NCBI RefSeq assembly: GCF_030445035.2
Contig: NC_080673.1
Coordinates: forward strand, 196,042,216-196,106,215
Length of the DNA stretch: 64,000 bases
Source of the DNA: Dasypus novemcinctus
Taxonomy: Eukaryota > Chordata > Mammalia > Cingulata > Dasypodidae
Direction of reading: 5' to 3'
A model generated the notes under the pieces. It was not told the origin of the DNA. It searched no databases and saw nothing but the letters and a program-made list of their open reading frames with translations. Of this stretch, positions 35,528-47,333 are shown in pieces. Position numbers and translations under genes: made by a program. Within the stretch, counting starts at the first letter, position 1. Every line of letters begins with the position of its first letter.

Positions 35528-36138
35528 TTGGGATAAGTAAACGTAAATGGGTAAACATTACCCAAAGTCTGTTTTTTTTTTCACTTTGCTGTTTTCAGAA
35601 ACACACAAATACGTGTATTACCATTGTACACATAGAAATTTTAAATATACTGACTCGGGGGCTACAATGTCTAAGACTCAACTTTTTCTTCATCCCCATC
35701 TCCACTGAATGTTATTGTTGTGTGTCTGATATCCCAGCCAGACCCTCTCAAAATGGAGTCTTAACCTTTCTTGAGGGAAAGTGGATAAAAGTTGCTTTGA
35801 CAGTCTCATGAAAGCTAGGACCTTATCCCAAGAAAACTGTACATGTCCACATTAAAATGCTGTTTTTATAGTTTAAAAATGCTTGAATATAAGTAGCTTC
35901 ATGTGGCTCAACATAGTATATAGCTTCAGAGAGTTCAGAGATCACAGAATAAGTTCCTCATTTAACTGTTTGAGGCTAGAGAAGAATGGACCTGAAATGA
36001 TGCCTTCTCTCAACAGAAAGAAACTCCTGGGTTTGGTCAAGCTATATATGCTCCTAACTTCAAACCTGTTTCCAGTTATCTTGTCTCTTTTGCCCCATGT
36101 CTGTCTCCTTCCCTCTCCCCCTTCTCTTCTTCCTCTCT

Positions 36139-36893
36139 CTTTTTTTTTTTTTTTTTAATTTCTTATTCTTTTATTGCCTTATGGCTGTGTAGCTGTGTGC
36201 AGTACTTCTTTTTTTCTTTTTTTTTTTTTATTGACTTTGTAATAATATTACATTAAAAATATATATGTGAGGTCCCATTCAACCCCACCCCCCCCACCCC
36301 ACCTCTCCCCCCGCCAGCAACACTCGTTCCCATCATCATGACACATCCATTGGATTTGGTAAGTACATCTTTGGGCACCTCTGCACCTCATAGTCAGTGG
36401 TCCACATCATGGCCCATACTCTCCCCCATTCCATCCAGTGGGCCCTGTGAGGATTTACAATGTCCGGTGATTGCCTCTGAAGCACCATCCAGGGCAGCTC
36501 CATGTCCCAAAGACGCCTCCACCTCTCATCTCTTCCTGCCTTTCCCCATACCCATCAGCCACCATGTCCACTTTTCCCAATCCAATGCCACCTCTTCTAT
36601 GTGGACATTGGATTGGTTGTGTCCATTGCACCTCTATGTCAAGAGGAGGCTCAGATTCCACATGGATGTTGGATGCAATCCTCCCACTTTCAGTTGTAAT
36701 CACTCTAGGCTCCATGGTGTGGTGGTTGTCCTTCTTCAACTCCATCTTAGCTGAGTGTGGTGAGTCCAATAAATCAGATTGTAGGTGCTGGAGTCTGTTG
36801 AGGCTCAGGACCTGGCTATCACATTGTCAGTCCAGAGATTCAAATCCCCTAAATATATCTTAAACCCCAACATTAACTGCACCTCCAGCACAT
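36139..36893 (-). mobile_element. 5'-truncated L1 3' end with two A-tracts, minus
   Basis: Reads from T-run 36139-36156, about 50 nt of other sequence, a second T-rich run about 36208-36230, then antisense of what I recognise as a xenarthran L1 3' UTR ('ccattcaaccccacc', 'tcatcatgacacatccattg', 'tgtggtggttgtccttcttc'). Target duplication TTCTTCCTCTCT at 36127-36138 and 36894-36905. Family name from memory. Confidence 0.7.
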
Positions 36894-38024
36894 TTCTTCC
36901 TCTCTTTTAACTGGCACTTATATAGAAGTTCATAGAATTCCCCAAACAGTCATAGGGCCTTTGGTGGCCCTTAACCACCAAAAAAAGCTCTGAGAATGCA
37001 TGACTCCTGGTCACTGAATATGTCAGTGATAGGTTCTATGGAAAAAATAAAACATGATGAAGGGTGGAAAGGGTTGTACTTTTTTTTTGAGTAAGTTGTT
37101 CAGGGAAAACTTCAGTAAGATGGTGTTTGAATAGCCACAGCAAGTACAAAAGACTTTGCAGCAGAACATGCTGTGGAAGAAAGTGGTAGAAGGTGAGGTA
37201 GGAGTGCCCTCCCTCCATCCACATCAGACTGTCTTCAAAGCCATTGGAGTTTGGCTTTACTCAGAAGCCTGGAAGCCATTGTGAGTTTAAGAAGATAGAC
37301 AGGAGACAGGATCTGACTTCCATTATAGATGGGTTGACCATATGCAGTTATTGATAGCTCCTCCTTTCACATTCAGTTTTATCTGGTTGGACAATAAATT
37401 ATGTAGTTACTTAAATAGCCACAAATCTTAGAAGAGTCACTCTGGCTTCTCAGTGGAAAAGAGACTTCAGGTGGGCATGGGTAGTAGCAGAAAGATCAGT
37501 TACTCTCATCTAGACAGGAGAGAAAAATGGCTTAGACCAGAGTGGTAGCAGTAAGGTAGTAAAAAGTGTCAGAGTCTGGATGTATTGTGATCCTAGTGCT
37601 GACGGAATGTGCTAATGATTTTGATGTGGGGCAGAAGAGAAAGGAGTCAAGAATAAACCCCAGGTTTTTGACCAGAGCACTAGAAAAGAAACAAGGAACA
37701 TATTCCTAGAATAATGGGATCCAGATTTCTCTAGATTCTAGGCTTTTTACTGAAAGGGGAACTTGGAAACAAGGGAAATTACCCATAGATAGTTCAGATT
37801 TGAACTTGTTATCAAGGAACTAGATTGTTAAATGAATTGTGATGTTAGAGCCTAATCTAAAGATTTATTAGAATTGGAAACACTGGAAAGAAGAGTTATG
37901 TTTCCAAGTAACTGGAGAGAAAGAATTAGTTTAGTTCACATTGATTTTTGAAATGGAGAGGAACTTAAAAAATGATATGAGACTGCTTCTTATAGGATAG
38001 AAAATAGGTATCAGCAACAGTCTT

Positions 38025-38458
38025 TTTTTTTTTAAGATTATTTATTTACTTTTATTTATTTCTCTCCCCTTCCCCGCCCCGCCCCCTCCCCCAATTGTCT
38101 GCTCTCTCTGCCCATTCACTGTGTGTTCTTCTGTGTCCGCTTGTATTCTTGTCAGTGGCACTGGGAATCTGTCTCTTTTGTTGTGTCATCTTGCTGCTTC
38201 AGCTCTCCATGTGTGCGGTGCCACTCCTGGGCAGGCTGCACTTTTTTCACACTGGGAATCTCTCCTTATGGGGTACATTCCTTGCGCGTGGGGCTCCCCT
38301 ACACAAGGGACACCCCTGCATGGCATGGCGCTCCTTGCATGCATCAGCACTGCGCTTGGGCCAGCTCATCATATGGGTCTGGAGGCCCTGGGTGTGAACC
38401 CTGGACCTCCCATGTGGTAGGTGGTTGCTCTATCTGTTGAGCCAAGTCCACTTCCCTA
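38025..38458 (-). mobile_element. tRNA-derived SINE (DAS-like), minus, intron 1
   Basis: T-run and AATAAA-complement at the left, head complement GTGAACCCTGGACCTCCC ... GAGCCAAGTCCACTTCC at the right. Duplication AGCAACAGTCTT at 38013-38024 and 38459-38470, exact. Confidence 0.93.
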
Positions 38459-38520
38459 AGCAACAGTCTTAAAAGTGGAAGTAACAAAATGATGAAAGAG
38501 GTTGTTGATGTGGGAGGAGT

Positions 38521-38541
38521 GGGGTGGGGTGGGGTGTGGGG
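38521..38541 (+). other. G-quadruplex-type motif
   Basis: Four runs of four G separated by T, T and TGT (GGGGTGGGGTGGGGTGTGGGG with the last run reaching 38541), on the coding strand of intron 1, 63 bp after a SINE. Confidence 0.75.
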
Positions 38542-39217
38542 TATATGGGAACCTTTATATTTTTTTAACGTAACATTTTTTGTGATCTATGTATCTTCAA
38601 AAAATACAATTAAAAATTTTTTTGAAAGATTCAGGGGGAAAAATGTAGAAGTGACATTACATAGAGTTAAAACCTTTACCATATACTGGGTTCAAGATGG
38701 TTATCCATTCATGTGGCGATTATGCTTTGATTGCCTATATGCCAAGCAGTATTGTGAAAACAGATTAGCAGGCTTATATTTGCATGAGGAGCTAAATATG
38801 CCCCTCCCAAAATACACTATGAGAATTACAATGGTGCTACATATAGGAGACAGTGGGAACATGGGAGAAGAACCACATAAGCCTACCTTGGGTGTCAAAG
38901 ATATCTTCGTGGATTAGTGTGGGCTCAGAAAGTAAGAGGTTTGCCAGGTGGACCAATAAAGGGAATGATAGTTGCAGAAGAGTAAAAGCGTGGAGTGTAA
39001 ACTTTGAGGGGGGTGGGGGCAAAATGGCAGAAGATGAGGCTATACCAGTTGTGTTTAAAGTCATTTATAGACTCTCAAACTTATCTACATAAAAGTCACA
39101 TAAAAGAAAGGTAGACAACAAAAGTGGCGGGGACAGCCTCCAGAAAGAGTGTGCCGCCTGAATGAGGGGTCAGACAGGACATAATATATGTCATCTCTCC
39201 CACTGCTCCCCTGATCA

Positions 39218-39350
39218 ATTTCTCAGCCTCAGCCCTGTTGAGATATTGGGCTAAATAATTATTTGTTAGGAGGGGCTGTCCTGTGCATTGTAAGACATTG
39301 AGCAGCATCCCTGGCTTCTACTCACTCGATACCAGTAGCACTGCCCTATA
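39218..39350 (-). repeat. MER20 DNA transposon fossil
   Basis: 'ggggctgtcctgtgcattgt' 'aagacattgagcagcatccc' 'tggcttctac' is the diagnostic MER20 stretch in reverse orientation. Confidence 0.8.
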
Positions 39351-39549
39351 TCATATTTAATACCTAGTTCAAGTAATTGTCCCTCCATGGATCCCTGGAT
39401 CCATGCCTCAGCATTTTCTTGCCACCCCAGTGCAGATCTTCATTACTTTAGTTATTACATACTTTACTAAGTATATCTTTGCTTTTTCAATGTAGAACAA
39501 TTAATCATCAGAAAGATCAGCTATCATATTGTTCATATGTGCAGTGGGT

Positions 39550-39990
39550 TCCCATTCTCTACCCCAAATTCCAAACTTCTTTAACAGGAACCCAAAGCAC
39601 TCTATTACCTGGTACCAACCTAAGTCTCCAAGTTCATTCTCTGCTTTTTTGTATGCTCTTCTTCAAATTTAACTACCAAATTTGGAGGTCCGCCCACACC
39701 CCTGTCCCGCATTTTCTCATCCACTTGCTCTCTGCTTATGTTGTTGCTGTATATGCAGAGTCCACCATCCAGCTATGTTGTTAAACCTCTGACTCGAATG
39801 CCACATTCCCAATGAAGCCTTATTTCGTTTGCTCCTCTCCCTTTCTTTCCTCCACATCTAACTATAGCATTTATTTCTGTCTCATTTTCTAGTCCTTTAT
39901 CTACAGATAAGAGGTGTGTTTTTCAACTTTGTATTCTTCATATCTCCAAACCCCTTGTCTTAGATAAATAAGCAGTGTTTGAATAATTAC
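39550..39990 (+). repeat. L2 LINE 3' region
   Basis: L2-like order: 'tctgcttatgttgttgctgt', 'caatgaagccttatttcg', 'ctatagcatttatttctgtc', 'gtgtttgaataatt'. Confidence 0.55.
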
Positions 39991-40166
39991 ACCTTATCCT
40001 GAGGCAGGATTGTCATAAACTATGAAACTTTGCTTCCAGGCCACATTGATGTTGAAATCTAAGAAATCTTAACACTGTTACAGATATTCAAACCCCTGGA
40101 GCTATCACTATTGATATTGTATAACATTGGAAATTTTTAACATTTATGTTTTTTTTCCCTTTCTAG

Positions 40167-40291
40167 CCTGCCTATCAGAATCTTAGACAACGTGTTGACA
40201 ACTTTGTTGCAAACCACTTAGCAACTCATACGTGGAGTCCACATCTCAATAAGAACCAGTTAAGGAATAATATTAGACAGCAAGTCCTCAA
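40167..40291 (+). CDS. BOD1L1: BOD1L1 coding exon 2
   Basis: Codes residues 82-122 plus two bases of Lys123. The segment PAYQNLRQRVDNFVANHL continues the Shg1/BOD1 domain. The acceptor is TTCTAG after a pyrimidine tract. The donor is GTAAGT at 40292; splicing there avoids the TAA that would otherwise follow CTC AAG. At 125 nt the exon is too short to show up as a long open frame of its own and is called from domain match and splice sites. Confidence 0.95.
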
Positions 40292-43200
40292 GTAAGTCTC
40301 AGAATTACAGAGTTCCTAGGTAGGTTTTTAAACTTTACAACCTACTTTTCTTGAAAGCAGAGACATTACACAGAAGTTTGTTCACCTAAGGATGTTGACA
40401 ACTTTATCAGGTTTGGTATGGCTACTTCTTAAGGTGCAGTATAAGTTTTGGAGTATGCTCTAATTGCTTCACTTCTCCCTTTCCCCCTCCGCCCCCCATA
40501 AAATTTAATAGTCTGTTTTTTTTTCTGTAGACTTTAGAAATATTTGAAAGGATAAGAAAGTGACTTAAAAAATCTAAATATGATGTTGATAGATTATAAA
40601 TGCAATAATATCCTGTATAATTACATTCACAACTAATTTCTTAATCTTACCAGAACAGGCTTTATTATTCCTCTTTTATAATTAAAGACTGCTGAAATGA
40701 AAATATTTTCCCCCAATTTAAAGGTCATGTCTTCTATCTTCTGATACAGCTCCCCACTTACCCACCCCTTTTTTTTTTTCACATTTTACTATTACTTCTA
40801 ACTCTACTATTCAGTGGTGATATAGAAAAAAAAAAGTGTGCTTAGCCCTATCAAAGACATTTTGTATGAACATAAGATAAAAAGAATGAGAAGAACTGAA
40901 ATGTTCGCAGAGAACTAAACTCTTATTTACTCCAAGAAAGCAGATTTACAGTCTAATATTGTTCTTAACTGTAAATATTTGCCAAAACAAGAAGACTTGA
41001 ATATGCTATTCCTGCTGCATCCACCCCCCCCAAAAAAAAAAGGATAACTAAGTTTAAAGAGCACCTCATCTTCCTGCCTTGACAAATATTTACATTCAGG
41101 CATATCTATGAAAGTGAAATGTGGCTCTTATACAGTTAAACAAATCAGTTTCATTCCTTGCTGTCCCTTAATTCCCTTTTGTCCCACAGGAACCTTGTAA
41201 GCTTAACTAAGGCATTGCCTTGTTAATAGTTTCAACCCACTGGAAGCCCCACCAATAAAAATAACACTGACTAAAAGACAGACCCATTTAGCCTTACTTA
41301 ATGCAAGAAATCAGGAGCCTGTGTCTCCTCATGAATTAGAGAAGAGGGAAACTTAAGAGTAGTTGTGTTGTCTACATTTTAGAGGATCTTTGAGGAACCT
41401 GTACAGAGTCCAGGTGAGATCAAAAGATGCCGTTAGAAGGCTGCATCATAATACCTGTTGGGAAAAGGTCCAAGCTGTTACCAGAAAAAGAAGGGATAGA
41501 AGAGGTCTGTGGGGTGAGAGACCTGGAGGGGTTACTCTTGTACACAAAGGCCTTCTGGAGAACTGGGTATAGGGGAAGGGACGTTGGAGGGGCAGAAAGG
41601 TGCAGGGAGAGCAGGTTACTGGCAAATCACCCTTCTACAGGTTATGGAGTGCTTTTAATTAGAAATTTGCATAGCTGCTTCCCTTCTCACAAAAGATTGC
41701 CTTACTTTAAAAACATGTTTGGGAGTGTTGTAGAATCTTGCATACTTCCCTTCACAGGTTGAGAGGCTAAAATGGAAGAGAAATTCCCTGGCGTTGCATT
41801 TACTCCTTATCCTTAGCACACAGTCTAGAGATTAGGGAAGCAGTCATTAATCTGTTCTTTTGTATATGGGAACTAAACTGAGTCTTGCACATGTAAAAAT
41901 CAAGCACTTTCATGTCTTGATGTATAAATATAAGACATTATCGCAGAATCATCAATAATGGCAAGGGGCTGCTATACACACTGGTAAGGCGTCCTTGTGA
42001 CTGCACCACTGTTTCATACTGGAACAGTCTGTCTATGAGAAATGAAGGATCCCCTCAGCCAGAAATGTTTAGAAACAGGAATCACAGCTGTCTCTCTTGA
42101 ATAATTTAGACATTGCTCTTCGTAGGATATCTGTAAATTCTCTTGTAGCTCTATTATTCTTGTTAACTATTCTCTGACATAGATTCCAGTAGTAAAGTTT
42201 TATGTTACTAATGAAAACATTTTAAAGCTTCCTTAAACAATGAGATTATTTAGTTGTGTTCAAACTCATGGTATAAGGATGGACTAGCCCCAAAGTTTTT
42301 CATACATAAAACCTAGAAATTACTAAATTGTCTGTTAACTTGAACTGTATGAAATTGTCTTTTTTTTTTCAGACACACATGACCTAATATCAGCAGTTTC
42401 ATATGGTTCAACTTAATAGCTAATCTGCTGGCCCAGTAGGGAGAAAATCTTATCCTACTTACATATTCCTTTGCACACCAGAGTCTGGAAATGCTAGGTA
42501 ACTCTGAATAATGATCTTAACAGAACAGAATTGAAAACAAAAACAAGGAAGTAGCATTAACCCGAAAAATTCCAGCTGCTGTCATTTTGTCTTTGTCCTT
42601 GAACCTGGTGCTGTGACTTCTCCCCCATCTGGTGAGGCAACTTTAACCACACTTCAAGACAGTGAACCCACTTAGTACAGTGTGATCATTAACACCAGTC
42701 ACCATTTTTATTTAAAATAAGAGTTGACCTCTGTGCAAGAGAGGATTGAAGGAGAAATGTATTTGATTTGTTTGTTTGAAGGAAGAAAGATCAGAAAATA
42801 AGCAAAGGAAATACTGAAGTAACAATCTTGGGGTGGGTAGATGGGTTTTATTTTATATTTTTGTGCCTTTGTATTTGTGCCTTAAATTAAAACATTTTCG
42901 GACTGAATTTCCTTGTTTCTTTCCCACCGGCTACGTTTTAAATATACCTCTAAGATATAACTGTTTGCAGGATTTGCATTTTTTCCCTTAAAATTTTAAA
43001 AAGCAAGTAACCTACTTTGTGGCACGTTGATGCATTTATTTCTCTGTGACCCACTTAGTGGAATTATAGTATCACAAGGCTGCAAGGTGCCTCAGGAGAT
43101 GAAAATCTAATCCATCCTCCACTCCAGACAGCTGCTCTCAAAAAGTAGCAATGCGAGGTGTAAGGAATGTCACCTCCTACCCGTTCTGTAGCAAGACTGA

Positions 43201-43815
43201 GACCTAGAAACTGGAAATGACTAGCTCCTTGCTCTTCCAACACTGTTCAGGATGCTTCAACACCTCGAGTTCTTTGTTGGAAGACGCAAGGTTTTTGAGT
43301 GTTTTTCTTAAAATAAATTCATGTTCTCTTATTTTGCTCAGATGCCTTTGTGATTTTCTGCACATTTCAGATGCTGCAGTCTGCTTCATTCATCTGCCCT
43401 TTATATATGATGTTTCATTATCTAGGAGCACGTTTTTTCTCCTTTTCTCCTATGAAAAGTAAAATAAGACTCAAATGTCTCCTTTCCGTGAAGCATTCCC
43501 AAGTTACCACAAATGTATTTGATCATTTCGGGTTTCTCTGTTTTCCTGTAGTACATGGTGTGTACTTGTGCCTATCACCTTGGATTGTAGTCATTCATGT
43601 CTGTTTCCCCCATTATCATGCCCTAATAACATGGTTGAATCAAAGTGCTAGTCTTGATTTAATCAAATAAATATAAAGCCTTTGGATTTAAATCCGTCAA
43701 AGGGTGTCATTCCCAGTGGAACAGACCAGTTTACAAACATAATCTGTATCTCTTTTTGGAATTCATAAATAATATCAAACTGCTACACCTTCCTTTAAGT
43801 TATCCTGTGTTACAG
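40292..43815 (+). other. BOD1L1: BOD1L1 intron 2
   Basis: Donor GTAAGT, acceptor TTACAG. No young SINE seen. About 43700-43789 belongs to the interspersed family also seen at 30345 and 63189-63265. The rest, including 40300-43600, shows no confident repeat or coding sequence. Confidence 0.75.
43700..43789 (+). repeat. 3' end of the window repeat family, next to exon 3
   Basis: 'ttacaaacataatctgtatc' ... GGAATTCATAAATAATATC ... 'caaactgctacac' aligns with 'ccacaaacatgatctttctc' ... GGGATTCATAAAATAATTTC ... 'cagactgccacac' at about 63210-63265. Confidence 0.6.
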
Positions 43816-44006
43816 GTCAGGAATGTTGGAATCTGGTATCGACCGAATTATTTCTCAGGTTGTGGATCCAAAGATCAATCACACATTCAGACCTCAGGTG
43901 GAAAAAGCTGTGCATGAATTTTTGGCCACACTAAATCACAAAGAGGAAGCAAGTGGCAGCACAGCTCCCGAAGATGAGAAACCAGACTCTTCCCTCATAA
44001 CACCAG
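43816..44006 (+). CDS. BOD1L1: BOD1L1 coding exon 3
   Basis: Completes Lys123 and codes to the first base of Gly187. The segment SGMLESGIDRIISQVVDPKI followed by FRPQVEKAVHEFLATL is the highly conserved second half of the BOD1 domain, shared with BOD1 and thought to mediate protein contacts. After about residue 165 the protein turns acidic and Ser/Thr-rich. Acceptor TTACAG, donor GTGCTG. The intron just upstream carries repeat-derived sequence up to 26 nt from this acceptor (see findings). Confidence 0.95.
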
Positions 44007-44500
44007 GTGCTGTACTTTTACTCTTGGTCAGTTCCATCTCTTTTCTTTGAAGTACGTATCAAGTTGAGGGTATCTGGTTTTTCAAACCTTTCTCTATTTG
44101 GCTACTCTAGTGAAACTGTATTTACCATAAATATCACCCAAATCCGTAAACTGGCATATTGTTTCTTTTTTTATATATTAATGCAAAATAAATACACCTA
44201 GTAACGTGTTTTTTTAAGTAAAGGAAATGATTTAAATGCTTGATTTTAATTAGTTTAATTTCTAGGACATAGACTAGGACTTCTCAGATTTGCATAGTAT
44301 TTTTCCTAAGATACTATATTAGAAAGGTAGAGAATTTAGAATAGGGCAGGTACTGGTATCTACGCCTGAAAGTCTAAAGGAATATGAATGATAAGCACAG
44401 CATATGCATCATTATAAAGATGATAGTGACACATAGGATTGATTCAGCAGAGGTACTTGCCTTCTGCACACTTATTCTAAAACTTGTCTTTCCCTCTAAG
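44007..44500 (+). other. BOD1L1: BOD1L1 intron 3
   Basis: 494 nt, GTGCTG to CTCTAAG. Unique AT-rich sequence, no repeat recognised. Confidence 0.8.
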
Positions 44501-45112
44501 GTGTCCCTGCACCGGGGCCCAGTGCTAACGTAGCTAATGATGCCATGTCAATCTTGGAAACTATAACTTCTCTTAACCAAGAAGCCAGTGCCGCCAGGGC
44601 TTCAACAGAAACATCAAATGCCAAGATCAGTGAGAGAGTATCAAAAAAACTCACAACTCAGCCAAGCATTGATGCTAGTACTGAAAAAGAGAAAAGTACA
44701 GAGGACATGGTTGATAAAGAAAAATCTTTACCAGACTCTGTAGGAGAAGGACTGGAAATAGCCCATAAGTCTGAAGAATCCAGTGACCTTTCTTGTCCAG
44801 TTGAAGAAATTAAAAATCACACAAAAGAGAACAATAATTTAGTTCTGCTAAATAAGGAGGTTCAACAGGAAAGCACTGACCAAAAAAATAAATCAACAGA
44901 CAAATGTGAAAAGAAACTAGACAGCAATGAAAAAGGAGAAAGAAAGAAAGAAAAGAAGGAAAAGATTGAAAAGAAATTTGACCACTCGAAAAGGAATGAA
45001 GATATACAAAAAGTAAAAGATGAGAAACAAGCAAAGGAAAAAGAAGAGAGTTCGAAACTTCCTTCAGAAAAGAACAGTAATAAAACTAAAACCATTGAAG
45101 GGACAAAAGAAG
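44501..45112 (+). CDS. BOD1L1: BOD1L1 coding exon 4
   Basis: Codes from the split Gly187 to residue 390 plus one base. It begins with a Pro/Gly linker (VPAPGPSANVANDAM), then polar Ser/Thr/Glu sequence, and from about residue 325 a very Lys/Glu-rich stretch (ERKKEKKEKIEKKFD type) likely to be a charged helix or disordered. Acceptor CTCTAAG, donor GTATAT. If the intron were retained the frame would stop within two codons. Confidence 0.95.
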
Positions 45113-45672
45113 GTATATGAAAACTTGTAAAAGTTTAAAGAACACAGGGTCGTTTGGGAGTGGCTGGTATTTGCTTGCCTTCAAATTTTAATAAATTTCT
45201 TTGGTATTTTTATTTCAAAGTTCTGAAAACTTATATTCCCTTTGCTTTAAAAAAAAAGAAGCAATAAACATTTATCTACTTTTCTAGATTAATGTACCAG
45301 TTCACAAAGTGAAGGAACAGAGAACCATGTAATTTGTCTTATAATTTACTTTATATACATTATTCCAGGCAACCTAATTCATAGCAATATAGTAAATATT
45401 TCAGTTATTCATAATTTCCTTTTGTTTAAATCATTTATATCTTAAATTAATAGTTTAAGTTATTTTTGGAGGATACTATATGCCTTTGTATTTTCTGGAA
45501 GCAACTATTATTTGATATTAGTTACTAAGAATGAGATTTTCATTTCTAAAGTTAAATTCTTTAACATATATTTAAAGCAGAAAATTTTAAATGTAATTTG
45601 GGAATTGGGCTTCTGAATATATTACAGTAACAAGGTGATTTATTTTTCTCTGTTTTTATTTTATTCTTAAAG
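45113..45672 (+). other. BOD1L1: BOD1L1 intron 4
   Basis: 560 nt, GTATAT to TTAAAG. AT-rich, no repeat recognised. Confidence 0.8.
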
Positions 45673-45822
45673 ATTGTTCTTTGATAGATTCTGATGTAGA
45701 TGGACTCACAGACATCACAGTTAGCTCTGTCCATACCAGTGACCTTTCATCTTTTGAAGAAGACACTGAGGAGGAAGTTGTAATGTCTGATAGCACAGAA
45801 GAAGGAGAGATTACATCAGATG
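45673..45822 (+). CDS. BOD1L1: BOD1L1 coding exon 5
   Basis: Codes from the split residue 391 to residue 440 plus one base. It is strongly acidic: DCSLIDSDVDGLTDIT at the start and FEEDTEEEVVMSDSTEEGEI near the end, with Ser-Asp/Glu contexts typical of CK2-type phosphorylation (inferred). The acceptor AAAG at 45672 is preceded by a T-rich tract; the donor is GTAAAG. Frame and borders agree with the human protein order as I recall it. Confidence 0.93.
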
Positions 45823-45904
45823 GTAAAGCCTTTTCCTTATAATGCCTCTGTGAAGCTTCTCACCGAGCATTATTGTGTATTCAGATGGCTATATCATGAA
45901 AGAC

Positions 45905-46095
45905 AGTGTGGTATAGTGGCAAGAGCATGGGACTTTGTAGTTGGAAGATTTGTTAGAGTTTCTGAGGTTTCTGTCTAAGCAAACTTGGTAAGTTACTAAA
46001 CCTCAACAGCCTTGGTTTCTCTAGCTCTAACTCTATCTTTTAGGATTACTATGAGATTTAGATGATATCATGTATATATGAAGATGCTTTTTGCT
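45905..46095 (+). repeat. MIR SINE in intron 5
   Basis: 'cagtgtggtatagtggcaag' 'agcatgggactttg', 'acttggtaagttactaaacc', 'gattactatgagatttagat'. Confidence 0.75.
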
Positions 46096-46109
46096 TGCTT
46101 GTTTTTAAG

Positions 46110-46310
46110 CTTACCCTTATTAAGCATTTACTGTGTTCCAAGCACTGTGCTAAGGCTTTTGCATAATAACTCATGTAATCCTTCCAACAATCCTATGAAA
46201 TTAGTATAGATGAGGAAACAAAGTCACAGAAAGAGCACGAGCTAGAGAGTAGCAGTGCAGATCTCAAACCTGAATCTAAGCTTCTAACCTCCACTTACAC
46301 TGTTCTTCAT
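46110..46310 (-). repeat. MIR SINE in intron 5, minus
   Basis: 'attaagcatttactgtgttc' 'caagcactgtgctaagg', 'gatgaggaaacaaagtcaca', then 'gatctcaaacctgaatc'. Confidence 0.75.
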
Positions 46311-47169
46311 TACATCATTAAATTCTTAGTGACTTTTTAAAAAATCAAAAATACTGAGTATTATTTGCAGTTGCCTTTAGATAGCATGTTGTAAATTTGC
46401 TCCTGGCTTTGGATAGGATCCCTAGAGAGATGATCATAGAAGAAAAAAAGGATAAGTGAAAAAAAGCTAAGAGAAGAATGACTTACTTTTTAATACCATA
46501 GAGGTATTTCTCAATGTCTCCCATCTTTCGTTCTTTTCTTAGTAGCCATGAAAAAGTAAACTGCCCAAAAAAGCAACAGCACTCCCCACTTAGGGAAGAC
46601 GTTGTTCATCCTCTGAACATGCTCCACTTTCTCTAGCCTAACTAAAACTCTAATTCTGGATGCCTTTTTAGGTCTTTTTAAGTTGTTGTGTTTTTTTTTT
46701 TCCTGGGCAGAGCTACATTTTATATGTCTAGGATCTGAAAGTAAGATGAAGATGGCTATTTTGGGAGAACTAAGTGGCAGGAAATGAAAGCCTTGCTTTT
46801 ACAAGTTTCCTTCTTCTTGCCATGTTATAATTCCACCTTCCTGTTGTAGAGACTTGGTATAGGGCCACATATTGATTGCTCCTTCTTCCCTAAATGAGAG
46901 ACTAGAGGGTGGCCAAGAGAACAAATATTTATAACGTTTAATTTTTCTTTGCCTTCCTTTATGTGTGAGGAGCTAATTGTTAAGAAATAAATTAAGATAT
47001 GGGTTATAGCCTTTGAATAAGTCAATTTCTGAATTTTCCCACAGTTATTTCCTGTTGGGCCTATAGATGCACTTGAACTGTGTTGATACTGCTTTTGCTG
47101 CTTGTACAGCATAATCCTGATCTATTACTAATTTACAGAAACACTCCTCTTTTATTGACTTTCTTCCAG

Positions 47170-47333
47170 ATGAAGAGAACAAGCAGAATAAAACAAAAAC
47201 CCAAACTAACGATCCTAGTGAAGGAAAAGCAAAAAGTGTACGACATGCTTATGTCCACAAACCCTATCTTTACTCTAAATACTATAGTGATTCTGATGAC
47301 GAACTTACTGTAGAACAACGGCGACAGTCTATT
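47170..47333 (+). CDS. BOD1L1: BOD1L1 coding exon 6
   Basis: Codes from the split Asp441 to residue 495. It starts DEENKQNKTKTQ, includes a Tyr-rich patch (HAYVHKPYLYSKYYSDSDDE) conserved in vertebrate orthologues, and ends in EQRRQSI. Acceptor TTCCAG, donor GTAAGT, phase 0 at the 3' side. The patch of six tyrosines within about 15 residues stands out in an otherwise polar protein. Confidence 0.94.

Larger units (their letters stand above)
34118..40166 (+). other. BOD1L1: BOD1L1 intron 1
   Basis: Donor GTGCGG, acceptor TTCTAG after a T/C tract. The intron holds an old repeat remnant near 34290-34450, a TTTC microsatellite at about 35506-35527, a minus-strand L1 3' end (36139-36893), a minus-strand SINE (38025-38458), a G-rich quadruplex-type motif (38521-38541), MER20-like (39218-39350) and L2-like (39550-39990) fossils. 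I see nothing coding in the rest. Confidence 0.85.
45823..47169 (+). other. BOD1L1: BOD1L1 intron 5
   Basis: GTAAAG to TTCCAG. Contains two MIRs in opposite orientation (45905-46095 and 46110-46310); the rest is unassigned. Confidence 0.8.

Noticed and set aside
36338..36863. Open frames of 130-138 residues in intron 1
   Set aside because: They are antisense or sense readings of an L1 3' UTR.
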